DNA of 64,000 bases from Chryseobacterium aurantiacum (lineage in GTDB: Bacteria; Bacteroidota; Bacteroidia; Flavobacteriales; Weeksellaceae): assembly GCF_003020585.1 (NCBI RefSeq), contig NZ_PXUE01000002.1, positions 496,001 to 560,000 on the forward strand, read 5' to 3'. A model generated the notes under the pieces. It was not told the DNA's origin and searched no databases. It saw nothing but the letters and a program-made list of their open reading frames with translations. This document shows positions 34,708 to 42,153 of this stretch, one piece after another; positions within the stretch are counted from its first letter, which is position 1; each line of letters opens with the position of its first letter. The position numbers were made by a program, and so were the translations under genes.

Positions 34708-34768
34708 TCCGACTATCGGAAATCGGACTCTTTAATCATAAAAAATTAGTCCGACTTAAAATCGGACA
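34708..34768. promoter_or_regulatory. Cluster of TCCGA/TCGGA half-sites
   Basis: Arms TCCGA (34708-34712) and TCGGA (34716-34720), ATCGGACT (34722-34729), AGTCCGA (34748-34754) and TCGGA (34762-34766) form several overlapping inverted repeats in the gap between the AraC-sensor stop and the serine hydrolase start. They could be operator sites, a terminator, or both. Confidence 0.4.
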
Positions 34769-34772
34769 CTAT

Positions 34773-35810
34773 TTAAACAATTGATTTTCTGTAATCTGTA
34801 GGAGTAATACCTGTTTCTTTTTTAAAGGCTGTATAAAATGAAGATTTAGAATTAAATCCCACTTCATACAAGACTTCCTGTACAGTCAGCTGCGGTTGAT
34901 CCTTAAGCAGTTCCTTTGCATAATGAATTCTAAACTCATTAATAAAATCGAAAAAATGTTTACCGGTATGTTGATTGATAAGCATTGAAAGCTGCTTTTC
35001 CGGCATACTCATCTGCTCGGCTAATTTCTGTAAGGTTAACTTATCATCTAGATAGGGTTTTTCCATATCCATAAACTTTAGAAGAATTTTAAGCTGTTCC
35101 GGTTCTTCCTTAGATTCTTTTTCAGTTTTTACAGGAACCAGATCTTTATCAATCCCTGAAAATAAGCTTGGTCGGTATAAGGCATTCAGTACAAACCAGC
35201 TGACAACAAATAAAACAAACAATGAGGAAAATGTATAAAGTCCAAGAAAAATGGCTGTATTATCTTTTACAAACCCTCTGATCAGTACGAAAATGTTTCC
35301 AATTAAAAAAAGAACAGTGGTTTGAAACAACCATTTATAGGTAAGATGATGATTACTTGAATAATTCTCCTGGTATATCTTTCTAAAAGTTCTCAATGCC
35401 CAGAATACAGCAATAATATAATAGTAATACTGAATGACAGAAACAATATCAAATATCTTTTGATTTTGTTCTGAAACTCCCACGATGCTCAATAAACCGA
35501 AAAAGAATACAAATGGTACTCCATGCAAAAGCTGATTTTTATTGAGTGTAAAGTTATAATAACAGGCTGCATTAACGTACAGATAGTACAAAGGCATCTG
35601 AAGCAGGATACTGGATAGTTTAAATGCTTTAATAAGTTCATGGTCCGGCGTGCTCAGAAAAAAACCTGAAAGATCTACCACGGAAATCAAAAGAAATGCA
35701 GCAAACAAATAATTGGGTAATTTTCTCTTAGGCCTTACTGTAATCAGAAAAACAATCAATAGCAAAAACAAGAAAACAATAATTTTACCTAAATCATTTA
35801 TTAATGCCAT
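34773..35810 (-). CDS. Membrane AraC family regulator
   Basis: 345 residues. Seven predicted TM segments in residues 1-215, then the AraC DNA-binding domain (about 245-345: LTLQKLAEQMSMPEKQLSMLINQHTG and LTVQEVLYEVGFNSKSSFYTAFKKETGITPTDYRK). It is a membrane sensor-regulator of the 7TM-AraC type common in Bacteroidetes. It lies 120 bases upstream of the serine hydrolase gene on the same strand and may control it. Confidence 0.87.
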   Translation of the reverse strand: MALINDLGKIIVFLFLLLIVFLITVRPKRKLPNYLFAAFLLISVVDLSGFFLSTPDHELIKAFKLSSILLQMPLYYLYVNAACYYNFTLNKNQLLHGVPFVFFFGLLSIVGVSEQNQKIFDIVSVIQYYYYIIAVFWALRTFRKIYQENYSSNHHLTYKWLFQTTVLFLIGNIFVLIRGFVKDNTAIFLGLYTFSSLFVLFVVSWFVLNALYRPSLFSGIDKDLVPVKTEKESKEEPEQLKILLKFMDMEKPYLDDKLTLQKLAEQMSMPEKQLSMLINQHTGKHFFDFINEFRIHYAKELLKDQPQLTVQEVLYEVGFNSKSSFYTAFKKETGITPTDYRKSIV

Positions 35811-36009
35811 ATTTCTATTTTGATTATCACAAAACTACAAATAATACATTAGGTTCTAATCCGTCATTCTTTAAAAAATGATATAAAATACACTACTAAA
35901 GCAATAAACAGATGAAAATTCCCTAATCCAAGGTACATTCTTAGGTATTTTTTATTATTTGCTTACATTTGTTTCCTGTCCTTTACGGACAAAACCCCAA
36001 GCAATTCTC

Positions 36010-36609
36010 ATGGATACGGATATCATTATTTCACAACTGACAGGGCATTTTCAAGAAATTGTTCCTTTAAAAAGCACAGAGATTGAACTTGTCATTCAAA
36101 AATTAGAGTTTATTCAGCTTAAAAAGAAAGATTATCTGCTTCGTGAGGGGCAAATATCGAGACATATGCGTTTCATTGCTCAGGGAAGTCTGTATGCCTA
36201 TCATATAGACGAAAAAGGTAAGGAAAACATAACCCAGCTAGGCATTGAAAACTGGTGGGTTAATGACTTATACAGCTATCTGAGTGAACTTCCCTCAAGA
36301 ATGTTTATTCAGGCGAATGAAGATACTATCATAGTCCAGATCAGTAAAACAAATCTGGAATTGTTGTATAAAGAAGTACCTGCCATATCAGAATTCTGGC
36401 GACTAAAAATGCAGTCCGCCTATGTTACTTTACAGGAAAGAACGTTTGAACATTCAAGAGTGGATGCCTATACAAAATACAGAAATTTTGTAACCGCCTA
36501 CCGTAATATCGAGCAACGTTTTCCGCAGTACATGATTGCTTCTTATCTTGGAATTACAGTAGAATACCTTAGCTACCTGAGAAAAAAGCACCTGTCAGAC
36601 GTTTCTTAA
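36010..36609 (+). CDS. Crp/Fnr family transcription regulator
   Basis: Start set at ATG 36010 (MDTDIIISQL); a TTG 51 bases upstream gives a longer but unlikely N-terminus. 199 residues. A cyclic-nucleotide-binding-like domain fills residues about 10-120 (LREGQISRHMRFIAQGSLYAYH, VNDLYSYLSELPSRMFIQANED), then a C-terminal helix-turn-helix (MIASYLGITVEYLSYLRKKH). Ligand unknown. The downstream exported protein and DoxX gene may be its targets. Confidence 0.85.
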   Translation: MDTDIIISQLTGHFQEIVPLKSTEIELVIQKLEFIQLKKKDYLLREGQISRHMRFIAQGSLYAYHIDEKGKENITQLGIENWWVNDLYSYLSELPSRMFIQANEDTIIVQISKTNLELLYKEVPAISEFWRLKMQSAYVTLQERTFEHSRVDAYTKYRNFVTAYRNIEQRFPQYMIASYLGITVEYLSYLRKKHLSDVS

Positions 36610-36673
36610 GATTTCTTAAGTTTATTCCGTTTCGGCCTGAATAATTTTGCTCACAGAATTTAATGAGTGAAAT

Positions 36674-37294
36674 ATGAAGGCTAAAATCATCGCTATAACA
36701 ACGCTTGCATCAGCTTATCTGAGCCTGAATGCACAGAAGCTTACCTATACCCCGGATCTTGTTGCAGGGCATCGTTCCTATACGTATATGCATAATGTCA
36801 ATTATTATTTTAATGATCGGCTGAAGCTCAACAACCTTACTTTATTTGATACTGAATATACCAAGGATAAAGAGAATATATTCTTCATCAGAAATACCCT
36901 TGCCTACCATCTTAATAAGAAATTTAGTGTAAATGCTGCATTTGGAATGAAAAATCCCGGAGCATTTTTCAGCGCCTATGTACAGTACCGAATTGCAAAA
37001 CCCTCCTATTCTCTTTCCTATTCTATCGGGACCACCTACCAGAAAGGATTTACACTGGAACAATCTATTTCTTTTGAATATACCCCTTATCTCAAGGAAA
37101 ACCTGCAGGGATATTTCAGTGTGCTGGCTATCGGAAATCTCGATGATGGCGGATATCCAAGAGGGTTACAATTTATCCGGTTGGGGGTAAAGCAGGATAA
37201 AATGATGTATGGAGTGGCTTCTAATTTTGACCAGTTCAATAATGCAAAAAAGACCCTTGAAAATATCGGGGCATTCGTAAAATATAACTTTTAA
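36674..37294 (+). CDS. Predicted outer-membrane beta-barrel protein
   Basis: 206 residues with signal peptide (1-20, SLNAQ). The mature part is rich in alternating strands (NVNYYFNDRLKLNNLTLFDTEY, FSAYVQYRIAKPSYSLSYSIG, FTLEQSISFEYTPYL) and ends in GAFVKYNF with a terminal Phe, as in outer-membrane barrels. It follows the Crp gene by 64 bases and precedes a DoxX gene by 13 bases. Specific function unknown. Confidence 0.7.
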   Translation: MKAKIIAITTLASAYLSLNAQKLTYTPDLVAGHRSYTYMHNVNYYFNDRLKLNNLTLFDTEYTKDKENIFFIRNTLAYHLNKKFSVNAAFGMKNPGAFFSAYVQYRIAKPSYSLSYSIGTTYQKGFTLEQSISFEYTPYLKENLQGYFSVLAIGNLDDGGYPRGLQFIRLGVKQDKMMYGVASNFDQFNNAKKTLENIGAFVKYNF

Positions 37295-37307
37295 ATAATG
37301 ATAAGAA

Positions 37308-37709
37308 ATGAAAAAGAACATTGATTTAGGATTGTTAATCAGCAGAATCGCCATTGGTTTTCCCATGTCAGTTTATGGAATTAATAAACTGATCCACGGA
37401 GTTGGATTTATTGAAGATATGATGACCATGCATGGCCTGCCCTCATTCTTTGCCTATGGAGTATTTGCAGGTGAGATTATTGCACCCATTATGTTGATTA
37501 TAGGATTTAGAGCACGTCTTGCAGGATTAATCTTTGCTGCCAATTGCTTTACGGCTACCATTCTTGCCCAAACCGGTAACTTATTTAAACTTAATGATTT
37601 TGGAGGCTGGGCACTGGAACTTTTGTTTATTTATCTGATCATCGGCTTAAGTTTCTTCTTTAGTGGTGCCGGTAAATATTCCGTTTCTACCCAAAACAAA
37701 TGGGATTAA
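37308..37709 (+). CDS. DoxX family membrane protein
   Basis: 133 residues, four TM segments. The motifs RIAIGFPMSVYGINKLIHG and LPSFFAYGVFAGEIIAPIMLIIGFRARLAG are typical of DoxX/SURF4-like quinol-linked membrane proteins. It forms an operon with the upstream exported protein. The family is linked to redox or thiol stress in other bacteria; role here unknown. Confidence 0.85.
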   Translation: MKKNIDLGLLISRIAIGFPMSVYGINKLIHGVGFIEDMMTMHGLPSFFAYGVFAGEIIAPIMLIIGFRARLAGLIFAANCFTATILAQTGNLFKLNDFGGWALELLFIYLIIGLSFFFSGAGKYSVSTQNKWD

Positions 37710-37740
37710 GCCTGAATCCTAAGTAAATATCTAAAAATAA

Positions 37741-37769
37741 CAACCTCCAACCTATTCATTTGGAGGTTG
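37741..37769. terminator. Terminator between the DoxX and DUF1062 genes
   Basis: CAACCTCCAA pairs with TTGGAGGTTG around a 9-nt loop (37751-37759) between converging genes. Confidence 0.7.
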
Positions 37770-37806
37770 CTTGTTCAAATAGTTATAAAACCAAGATTAT
37801 TGATAT

Positions 37807-38442
37807 CTATTTCACCAGATCATTAATGTCTTTCTCCATCAATTTTATATGAATTAATTTTTCTCTGTTTATCCTGATGAGATCTCCGTTTCTAATTTTA
37901 TGTTTCTTTTGTAAAGGCTTTTCATGAACGAAGATGGATTCTGCCTCAATTAATTGGTTCAATTTGCTGGATGAAATTTGTAAACAACTTCTGATAATCG
38001 TTGACATTCTAAGATTAAAATCAAAAGGACAGTTAATTTTAAAGGTAATTATTTCATTGTCCGAATTGGCTAATTCCTCTATCGAAATATCAGTATACTG
38101 AATTTCATATTCTACACTATCAAGATCGGCTTCTGCATTATTTCTTCTTCTTATTTCGTGGGAAAATGCATATTCCCAAGCTAAATCCGTATTATTCTCT
38201 GAAAGTTTATTGAATAAATCTTTACTTATAGATTCCGTTCTGATTCTTGAAAAAAGAGTCATATTATATCGATTATTACACTTTACACATCTGTAAATTA
38301 ACCAGATATCAATATTCTTTTTTTGGGCATTTAATCTGAATTTATCACTGCAATGAAACCTTTCACTGTCGCAATGGCTGCATTTCTTTTTTAAAAGGGG
38401 TGTATTTTTGGCTTTTACCTCCCAGATATACTCTATACTCAT
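37807..38442 (-). CDS. DUF1062 domain protein
   Basis: 211 residues. CSHCDSERFHCSDKFRLNAQKKNIDIWLIYRCVKCNNRYNMTLF carries two CxxC pairs and matches the DUF1062 start (zinc-ribbon-like). The C-terminal part contains an S4-like segment (SKLNQLIEAESIFVHEKPLQKKHKIRNGDLIRI), suggesting RNA binding. The family has no known function; RNA binding is inference. Confidence 0.82.
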   Translation of the reverse strand: MSIEYIWEVKAKNTPLLKKKCSHCDSERFHCSDKFRLNAQKKNIDIWLIYRCVKCNNRYNMTLFSRIRTESISKDLFNKLSENNTDLAWEYAFSHEIRRRNNAEADLDSVEYEIQYTDISIEELANSDNEIITFKINCPFDFNLRMSTIIRSCLQISSSKLNQLIEAESIFVHEKPLQKKHKIRNGDLIRINREKLIHIKLMEKDINDLVK

Positions 38443-38829
38443 TATTATAATGGTGCTTAATATTCTTTGTTAAGTTTTTCATATTATTCACGCATTACAA
38501 GGCAGAAAAACAGGTTAAAAGATGTTATCTCCAAATAGCAAGGCTTTCTGATCAGTAAACTGTCAAAATCCCGGATTGCATAAGCCTTTGCCTTTGCAAC
38601 AATGCGATAAATAATATGATTAAATGAAAACCTGTTCGGGTAGAATTACCCAAACGAAAGAATGATTAGCCTGTGGTTGTGAAGGCTAATACTAAGCTAT
38701 AATAAGTTTAAGAGTTGTTCTCAAAACGAGTTATTTACTTGGTTATGATAAAATTAGGCAATTCTGCACAAAAAGCAAATTATTTTTAACTTTTTTAAAT
38801 AGAAGTACCTATGTCCACTGTAGGAAAAG
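38443..38829. other. Gene-free stretch with short hairpins
   Basis: 387 bases between DUF1062 and the T6SS island. Small hairpins are GGGTA-GAAT-TACCC (about 38638-38651) and ATTAGCC/GGCTAAT (about 38666-38691). No gene or known RNA is seen. Confidence 0.45.
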
Positions 38830-39603
38830 CTATAAAAAAGAAACGGAGGAACTTACCGATTCATTTAGTTCTTCTTCAGCCCCTGCTATTTTTAGGGTAA
38901 GGGTGGAATATTTCAAATATCCAGTTCTTACATTATAAACGGATTTAATATCAGAAATGATTGTAAAATTCTTGGTGTAGTGGTAAGGTTTTGATTTCTG
39001 TTGAAACTGTTTATCCGCTATTAATTTTGTAAGAGTTTCTTCATCCAGAGAGATCGTTCCTCTTATTGTAAGATCCGTCTCGTTTATAAGTTCAACTACA
39101 TATTCAATTTTTAAGGGCAGTCCAAGAGGGGCATGTACCCAGGACATTCCGTCAATCACCGTTCCTACTTCAAGTTCTTTGTTATAAATATTGACAAAAA
39201 AAGGCAAATGGGAACCATTGGAAAGCAGGTCGTACTCCATCCCAAGCTGCATCTTGAAATACAGTCTTTCGTAGAGAAACAGAAAGGTATTATTCTTTCC
39301 GTTTCTATTTTTTTCCTTGAATTTATTCCATTGTACCTTTAGCAGTTTCTTGTTTGTAATTTCAAAAAAGTTTTTCTTTTCGTTCAGGTCAAATTGTACC
39401 GGAGAAAAGATGAGATTGCCGGATGCATCATCTGTAAGGTCTTTATTTGTGAAAATCATTTGTAGATTTTCACCCTGATTCAGATTAAGTGAAAAAGTAT
39501 GGCGGGATTTTAGATCAGAAAGCTTATTATTTTTATAAAGTGTATTTTTTGAATACTCTGCTTTGTAAAGCTCCTGCGAATCTGGTTTAATATTGATCAA
39601 CAT
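38830..39603 (-). CDS. Unknown protein, last gene of the VgrG island
   Basis: 257 residues without signal peptide or TM segment. Starts MLINIKPDSQELYKAEY and contains HAPLGLPLKIEYVVELINETDLTIRGTISLDE, a strand-rich pattern. No family is recognised. It follows a TPR gene by three bases, so it is co-transcribed with the island. It could be an immunity protein or an adaptor for the cargo; both are guesses. Confidence 0.65.
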   Translation of the reverse strand: MLINIKPDSQELYKAEYSKNTLYKNNKLSDLKSRHTFSLNLNQGENLQMIFTNKDLTDDASGNLIFSPVQFDLNEKKNFFEITNKKLLKVQWNKFKEKNRNGKNNTFLFLYERLYFKMQLGMEYDLLSNGSHLPFFVNIYNKELEVGTVIDGMSWVHAPLGLPLKIEYVVELINETDLTIRGTISLDEETLTKLIADKQFQQKSKPYHYTKNFTIISDIKSVYNVRTGYLKYSTLTLKIAGAEEELNESVSSSVSFL

Positions 39604-39606
39604 AAT

Positions 39607-40296
39607 CTATTGTTTATCTAATAAATCTTGGTATACATCCGCCATATCTTGGTTATCAACGTTCTTATACATCAGTATTATCTTATTGTAACTTGTTGCT
39701 AAATAAGGTGATTCGGGATTAATACTGATCCATTTTTCAAGAATATCAATACCCTCTTCAATGTTTCCACGCTGCTCCAGATTTGTTACTTTTTCTAAAA
39801 CAATCATAAAATCATTAGGGCTAAGCTGATAAACCTGATCAAGAATTTCATCAAATTTATTCTGGTTGCCATTTATTCGATAGAAAGCCATTACACTTTT
39901 CAGCAATGGAACATTGGCAGGATATCTCTCAACTGCAGTTTCTACAAAGTGATTAACCTCAGTTTGATGAGCTATATACCATTGATAGTCTCCATCCATC
40001 ATTATAACATATACTTCTGCTTTTTTAACATAGAAAAAAAGCTTCTCCTCTTCCAAAAGTTGAGAAATGGCCCTATCACAGCAGGCAACAGCTTCTTCAT
40101 AGGCAGGCCACAAAAGCTCTGCTACTACCGATTCATCCAGCAAAAAATTAATATAATTGATATAATAGTTTCTGTCCTTAGGATAGTCTTCAAGTAAAGA
40201 ACGGTATGTTTTAAGCCCTGCACGAATCTCTCCCTCATTAAAATATTGCTGGGTAATCCGCTCGATACGATGTATTGCATTAAGGTCTTTTTTCAT
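39607..40296 (-). CDS. TPR-like protein of the VgrG island
   Basis: 229 residues, soluble, helical, with repeats resembling tetratricopeptide units (IRAGLKTYRSLLEDYPKDRNYYINYINFLLDE, NQNKFDEILDQVYQLSPNDFMIVLEKVTN, NIEEGIDILEKWISINPESPYLATSYNKIILMY). TPR proteins usually bind other proteins, so an adaptor or immunity role is possible. It is one of two TPR-like proteins in the island. Confidence 0.75.
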   Translation of the reverse strand: MKKDLNAIHRIERITQQYFNEGEIRAGLKTYRSLLEDYPKDRNYYINYINFLLDESVVAELLWPAYEEAVACCDRAISQLLEEEKLFFYVKKAEVYVIMMDGDYQWYIAHQTEVNHFVETAVERYPANVPLLKSVMAFYRINGNQNKFDEILDQVYQLSPNDFMIVLEKVTNLEQRGNIEEGIDILEKWISINPESPYLATSYNKIILMYKNVDNQDMADVYQDLLDKQ

Positions 40297-40353
40297 ATTG
40301 CTGCATTTATAAATCTAAATCTCTTACTGCTTAAAACGAACGTTCATCTCCTA

Positions 40354-41142
40354 TTAGCTTAATCCTAAATGTACCATTACTTCAGGGCGTTGTCTGAATA
40401 AAATAATATCCTGATCTGCTTCTGTTTCAAGTTTCTGAATGGCTTCTGTACCATATTTATAGGCATTGGTCAATAAGTTCCTGTATTCCTCTTCTTTTTC
40501 AGTATTTTTAAGTTTATAGTAGATTTTGAAAAGGGCTTCATCTTCATTCCTATACATATCGGGGTATGTTGGCAGTCCCATTTGCTTATCCATTGCTTTA
40601 ATATTTTCAATTTCTTTAGCAGCATTGGTATAGTCCTTTAAATAAGCCAGCGCCCAGCTCTTGTACAAAATACATCCTAAATAGACAGACGTTAAAGCTC
40701 TTGATTTCGCAGTAGATGCATCCACCGGAATATAGCTCATCATGTTATCGCAAACTTTGACAACTCCTTCATAATTTTTAGTTTTAAGATATAACTGAAT
40801 TAGCTTCTCACCTACCGTCAAGTATTGAGAATCCAGATCATAAGCCTTTTCATAATTGATTTGGGCTTTCTCCAAATCTCCTTCTTTCTGATAAATATCT
40901 CCAAGCAATTCATAGTTTTCCTTGAAATTGGCATCCAAGGCTATTGCTTCCTCAACATACCGTTTAGCAGGATCCATACTCAAGCTTTCATAGTAGGTAG
41001 AGGCCAATAAATATCGGTAGGTAACATTCTCGGGAAACTCATTATTCACTTGATGCAGTATCGCCAGAGATTCTGCAAATTCACCATTATTCCTGTACTT
41101 TTTTGCGTCTGAAAGATGTTTCTTAACTTCTTTTTCGTTCAT
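40354..41142 (-). CDS. TPR protein of the VgrG island
   Basis: 262 residues, soluble. Clear TPR units (GEFAESLAILHQVNNEFPENVTYRYLLAS, DPAKRYVEEAIALDANFKENYELLGDIYQKEGDLEKAQINYEKAYDLDSQY). It starts 22 bases after the GIY-YIG-like protein stop, the place often taken by an immunity or chaperone gene. Function is inferred from position only. Confidence 0.82.
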   Translation of the reverse strand: MNEKEVKKHLSDAKKYRNNGEFAESLAILHQVNNEFPENVTYRYLLASTYYESLSMDPAKRYVEEAIALDANFKENYELLGDIYQKEGDLEKAQINYEKAYDLDSQYLTVGEKLIQLYLKTKNYEGVVKVCDNMMSYIPVDASTAKSRALTSVYLGCILYKSWALAYLKDYTNAAKEIENIKAMDKQMGLPTYPDMYRNEDEALFKIYYKLKNTEKEEEYRNLLTNAYKYGTEAIQKLETEADQDIILFRQRPEVMVHLGLS

Positions 41143-41164
41143 TTTCTATCTATATTTTCTTAAA

Positions 41165-41803
41165 TTAATAAAAGCCGGTATTTCCCGGAGGTAATTTCCC
41201 TCGAATTGCAAAGTATGCTGCGATCAAGCCGTTCTCAATAAACCTTGCATACGCGTAACTTCTCCTAAAGGCATACCATTCATAAGGGCCAAAGCTGCCG
41301 TTTTGTAAATTTCGTAAAATCATTAATTCCTTAGGGCTTGTCCATGAAAAAGCCTCATATCGTCTTAGTACAGATCCATATTTGGTTATACCATATTTGT
41401 AGATTTCTCCGGCACTTAAAAATACAGAATCCGGATCTGTAACTCCTCTTTGATAGTCGCCATAATTACCAGGAAGATTCACATGTACATCATACACATT
41501 AAATGGCCCTGCTTCTGACGGAACATCTTTATCTATAGGTACACTCAATGGAATGGGGATCGGTATGGGAATTTCTATGGGTTCTGTTTCCGGAACCGGA
41601 ATAGGTTCTGCCACAGGCGGTGCGGTATCATCCCAAACATCATCTGCTGTTTCATTGATCTGTCCCTGTACAAACTCAACAATTTTATAGATAATGTAGG
41701 CAACAATAAGTATAATGGCAACAATAATAATTGCCATTATAAGCGCCTCAATGATCGCTGCAGCCAAAGCCGCTATTCCTGCTCCTATTACTAATGCTGG
41801 CAT
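41165..41803 (-). CDS. Candidate T6SS toxin: membrane segment, proline-rich linker, GIY-YIG-like end
   Basis: 212 residues. A long hydrophobic segment (8-47) is followed by an acidic part, a proline-rich linker of PIPVPE/PIPIPI type (66-90), and a C-terminal domain (about 100-212). That domain has EIYKYGITKYGSVLRRYEAF (Tyr135-Thr140, Arg147-Arg148) and ends with RFIENGLIAAY and KLPPGN (Glu190, Asn208), a pattern like GIY-YIG (URI-type) nuclease toxins in polymorphic toxin systems. It follows the PAAR-like gene by six bases. A nuclease role is inferred from these motifs; no experiment is known to me. Confidence 0.68.
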   Translation of the reverse strand: MPALVIGAGIAALAAAIIEALIMAIIIVAIILIVAYIIYKIVEFVQGQINETADDVWDDTAPPVAEPIPVPETEPIEIPIPIPIPLSVPIDKDVPSEAGPFNVYDVHVNLPGNYGDYQRGVTDPDSVFLSAGEIYKYGITKYGSVLRRYEAFSWTSPKELMILRNLQNGSFGPYEWYAFRRSYAYARFIENGLIAAYFAIRGKLPPGNTGFY

Positions 41804-41809
41804 AATCCG

Positions 41810-42142
41810 TTATATTTGTCCAGAGTTAATACTTGTAATAATTCCACCCAGAGGACAAATACATTTAGATGCCTCAAACAATGCCTTTGTATCTTTTATT
41901 TTCACTTTCGGCACCGTGTTGATCCAATTGAGCTTCTGCCCGCTCAGATTTAGGTTTAATCTACAGATTCCTGCAACACTGCAGAGTGTAAAGTGGGTAA
42001 TATTTACTCCTGCAATATTATCCTTGTCTGTGGCAAATAAACCTTCTCTATTCTTTATTTTGTTATTGCTTGTAATATTTAAAAGTGACGGAATCAAGCC
42101 TTTGTCACACTTTAAAATAGCATTGTTTTTAAGATATTGCAT
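41810..42142 (-). CDS. DUF4280 PAAR-like protein (T6SS spike tip)
   Basis: 110 residues. A small strand-rich protein with several cysteines (KCDKG, LCSVAGICRLNL, KCICPLGG) and an end typical of DUF4280, the PAAR-like family that caps VgrG spikes in Bacteroidetes. It lies between VgrG (11 bases) and the candidate toxin (6 bases), the usual order of spike, tip and cargo. Confidence 0.82.
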   Translation of the reverse strand: MQYLKNNAILKCDKGLIPSLLNITSNNKIKNREGLFATDKDNIAGVNITHFTLCSVAGICRLNLNLSGQKLNWINTVPKVKIKDTKALFEASKCICPLGGIITSINSGQI

Positions 42143-42153
42143 GACTTTATTCT

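Noticed and set aside
37308..37709. DoxX gene considered part of the MNIO system
   Set aside because: It lies 22 kb away in its own operon with a predicted outer-membrane protein; the MNIO operon already has its own DUF1772 protein.
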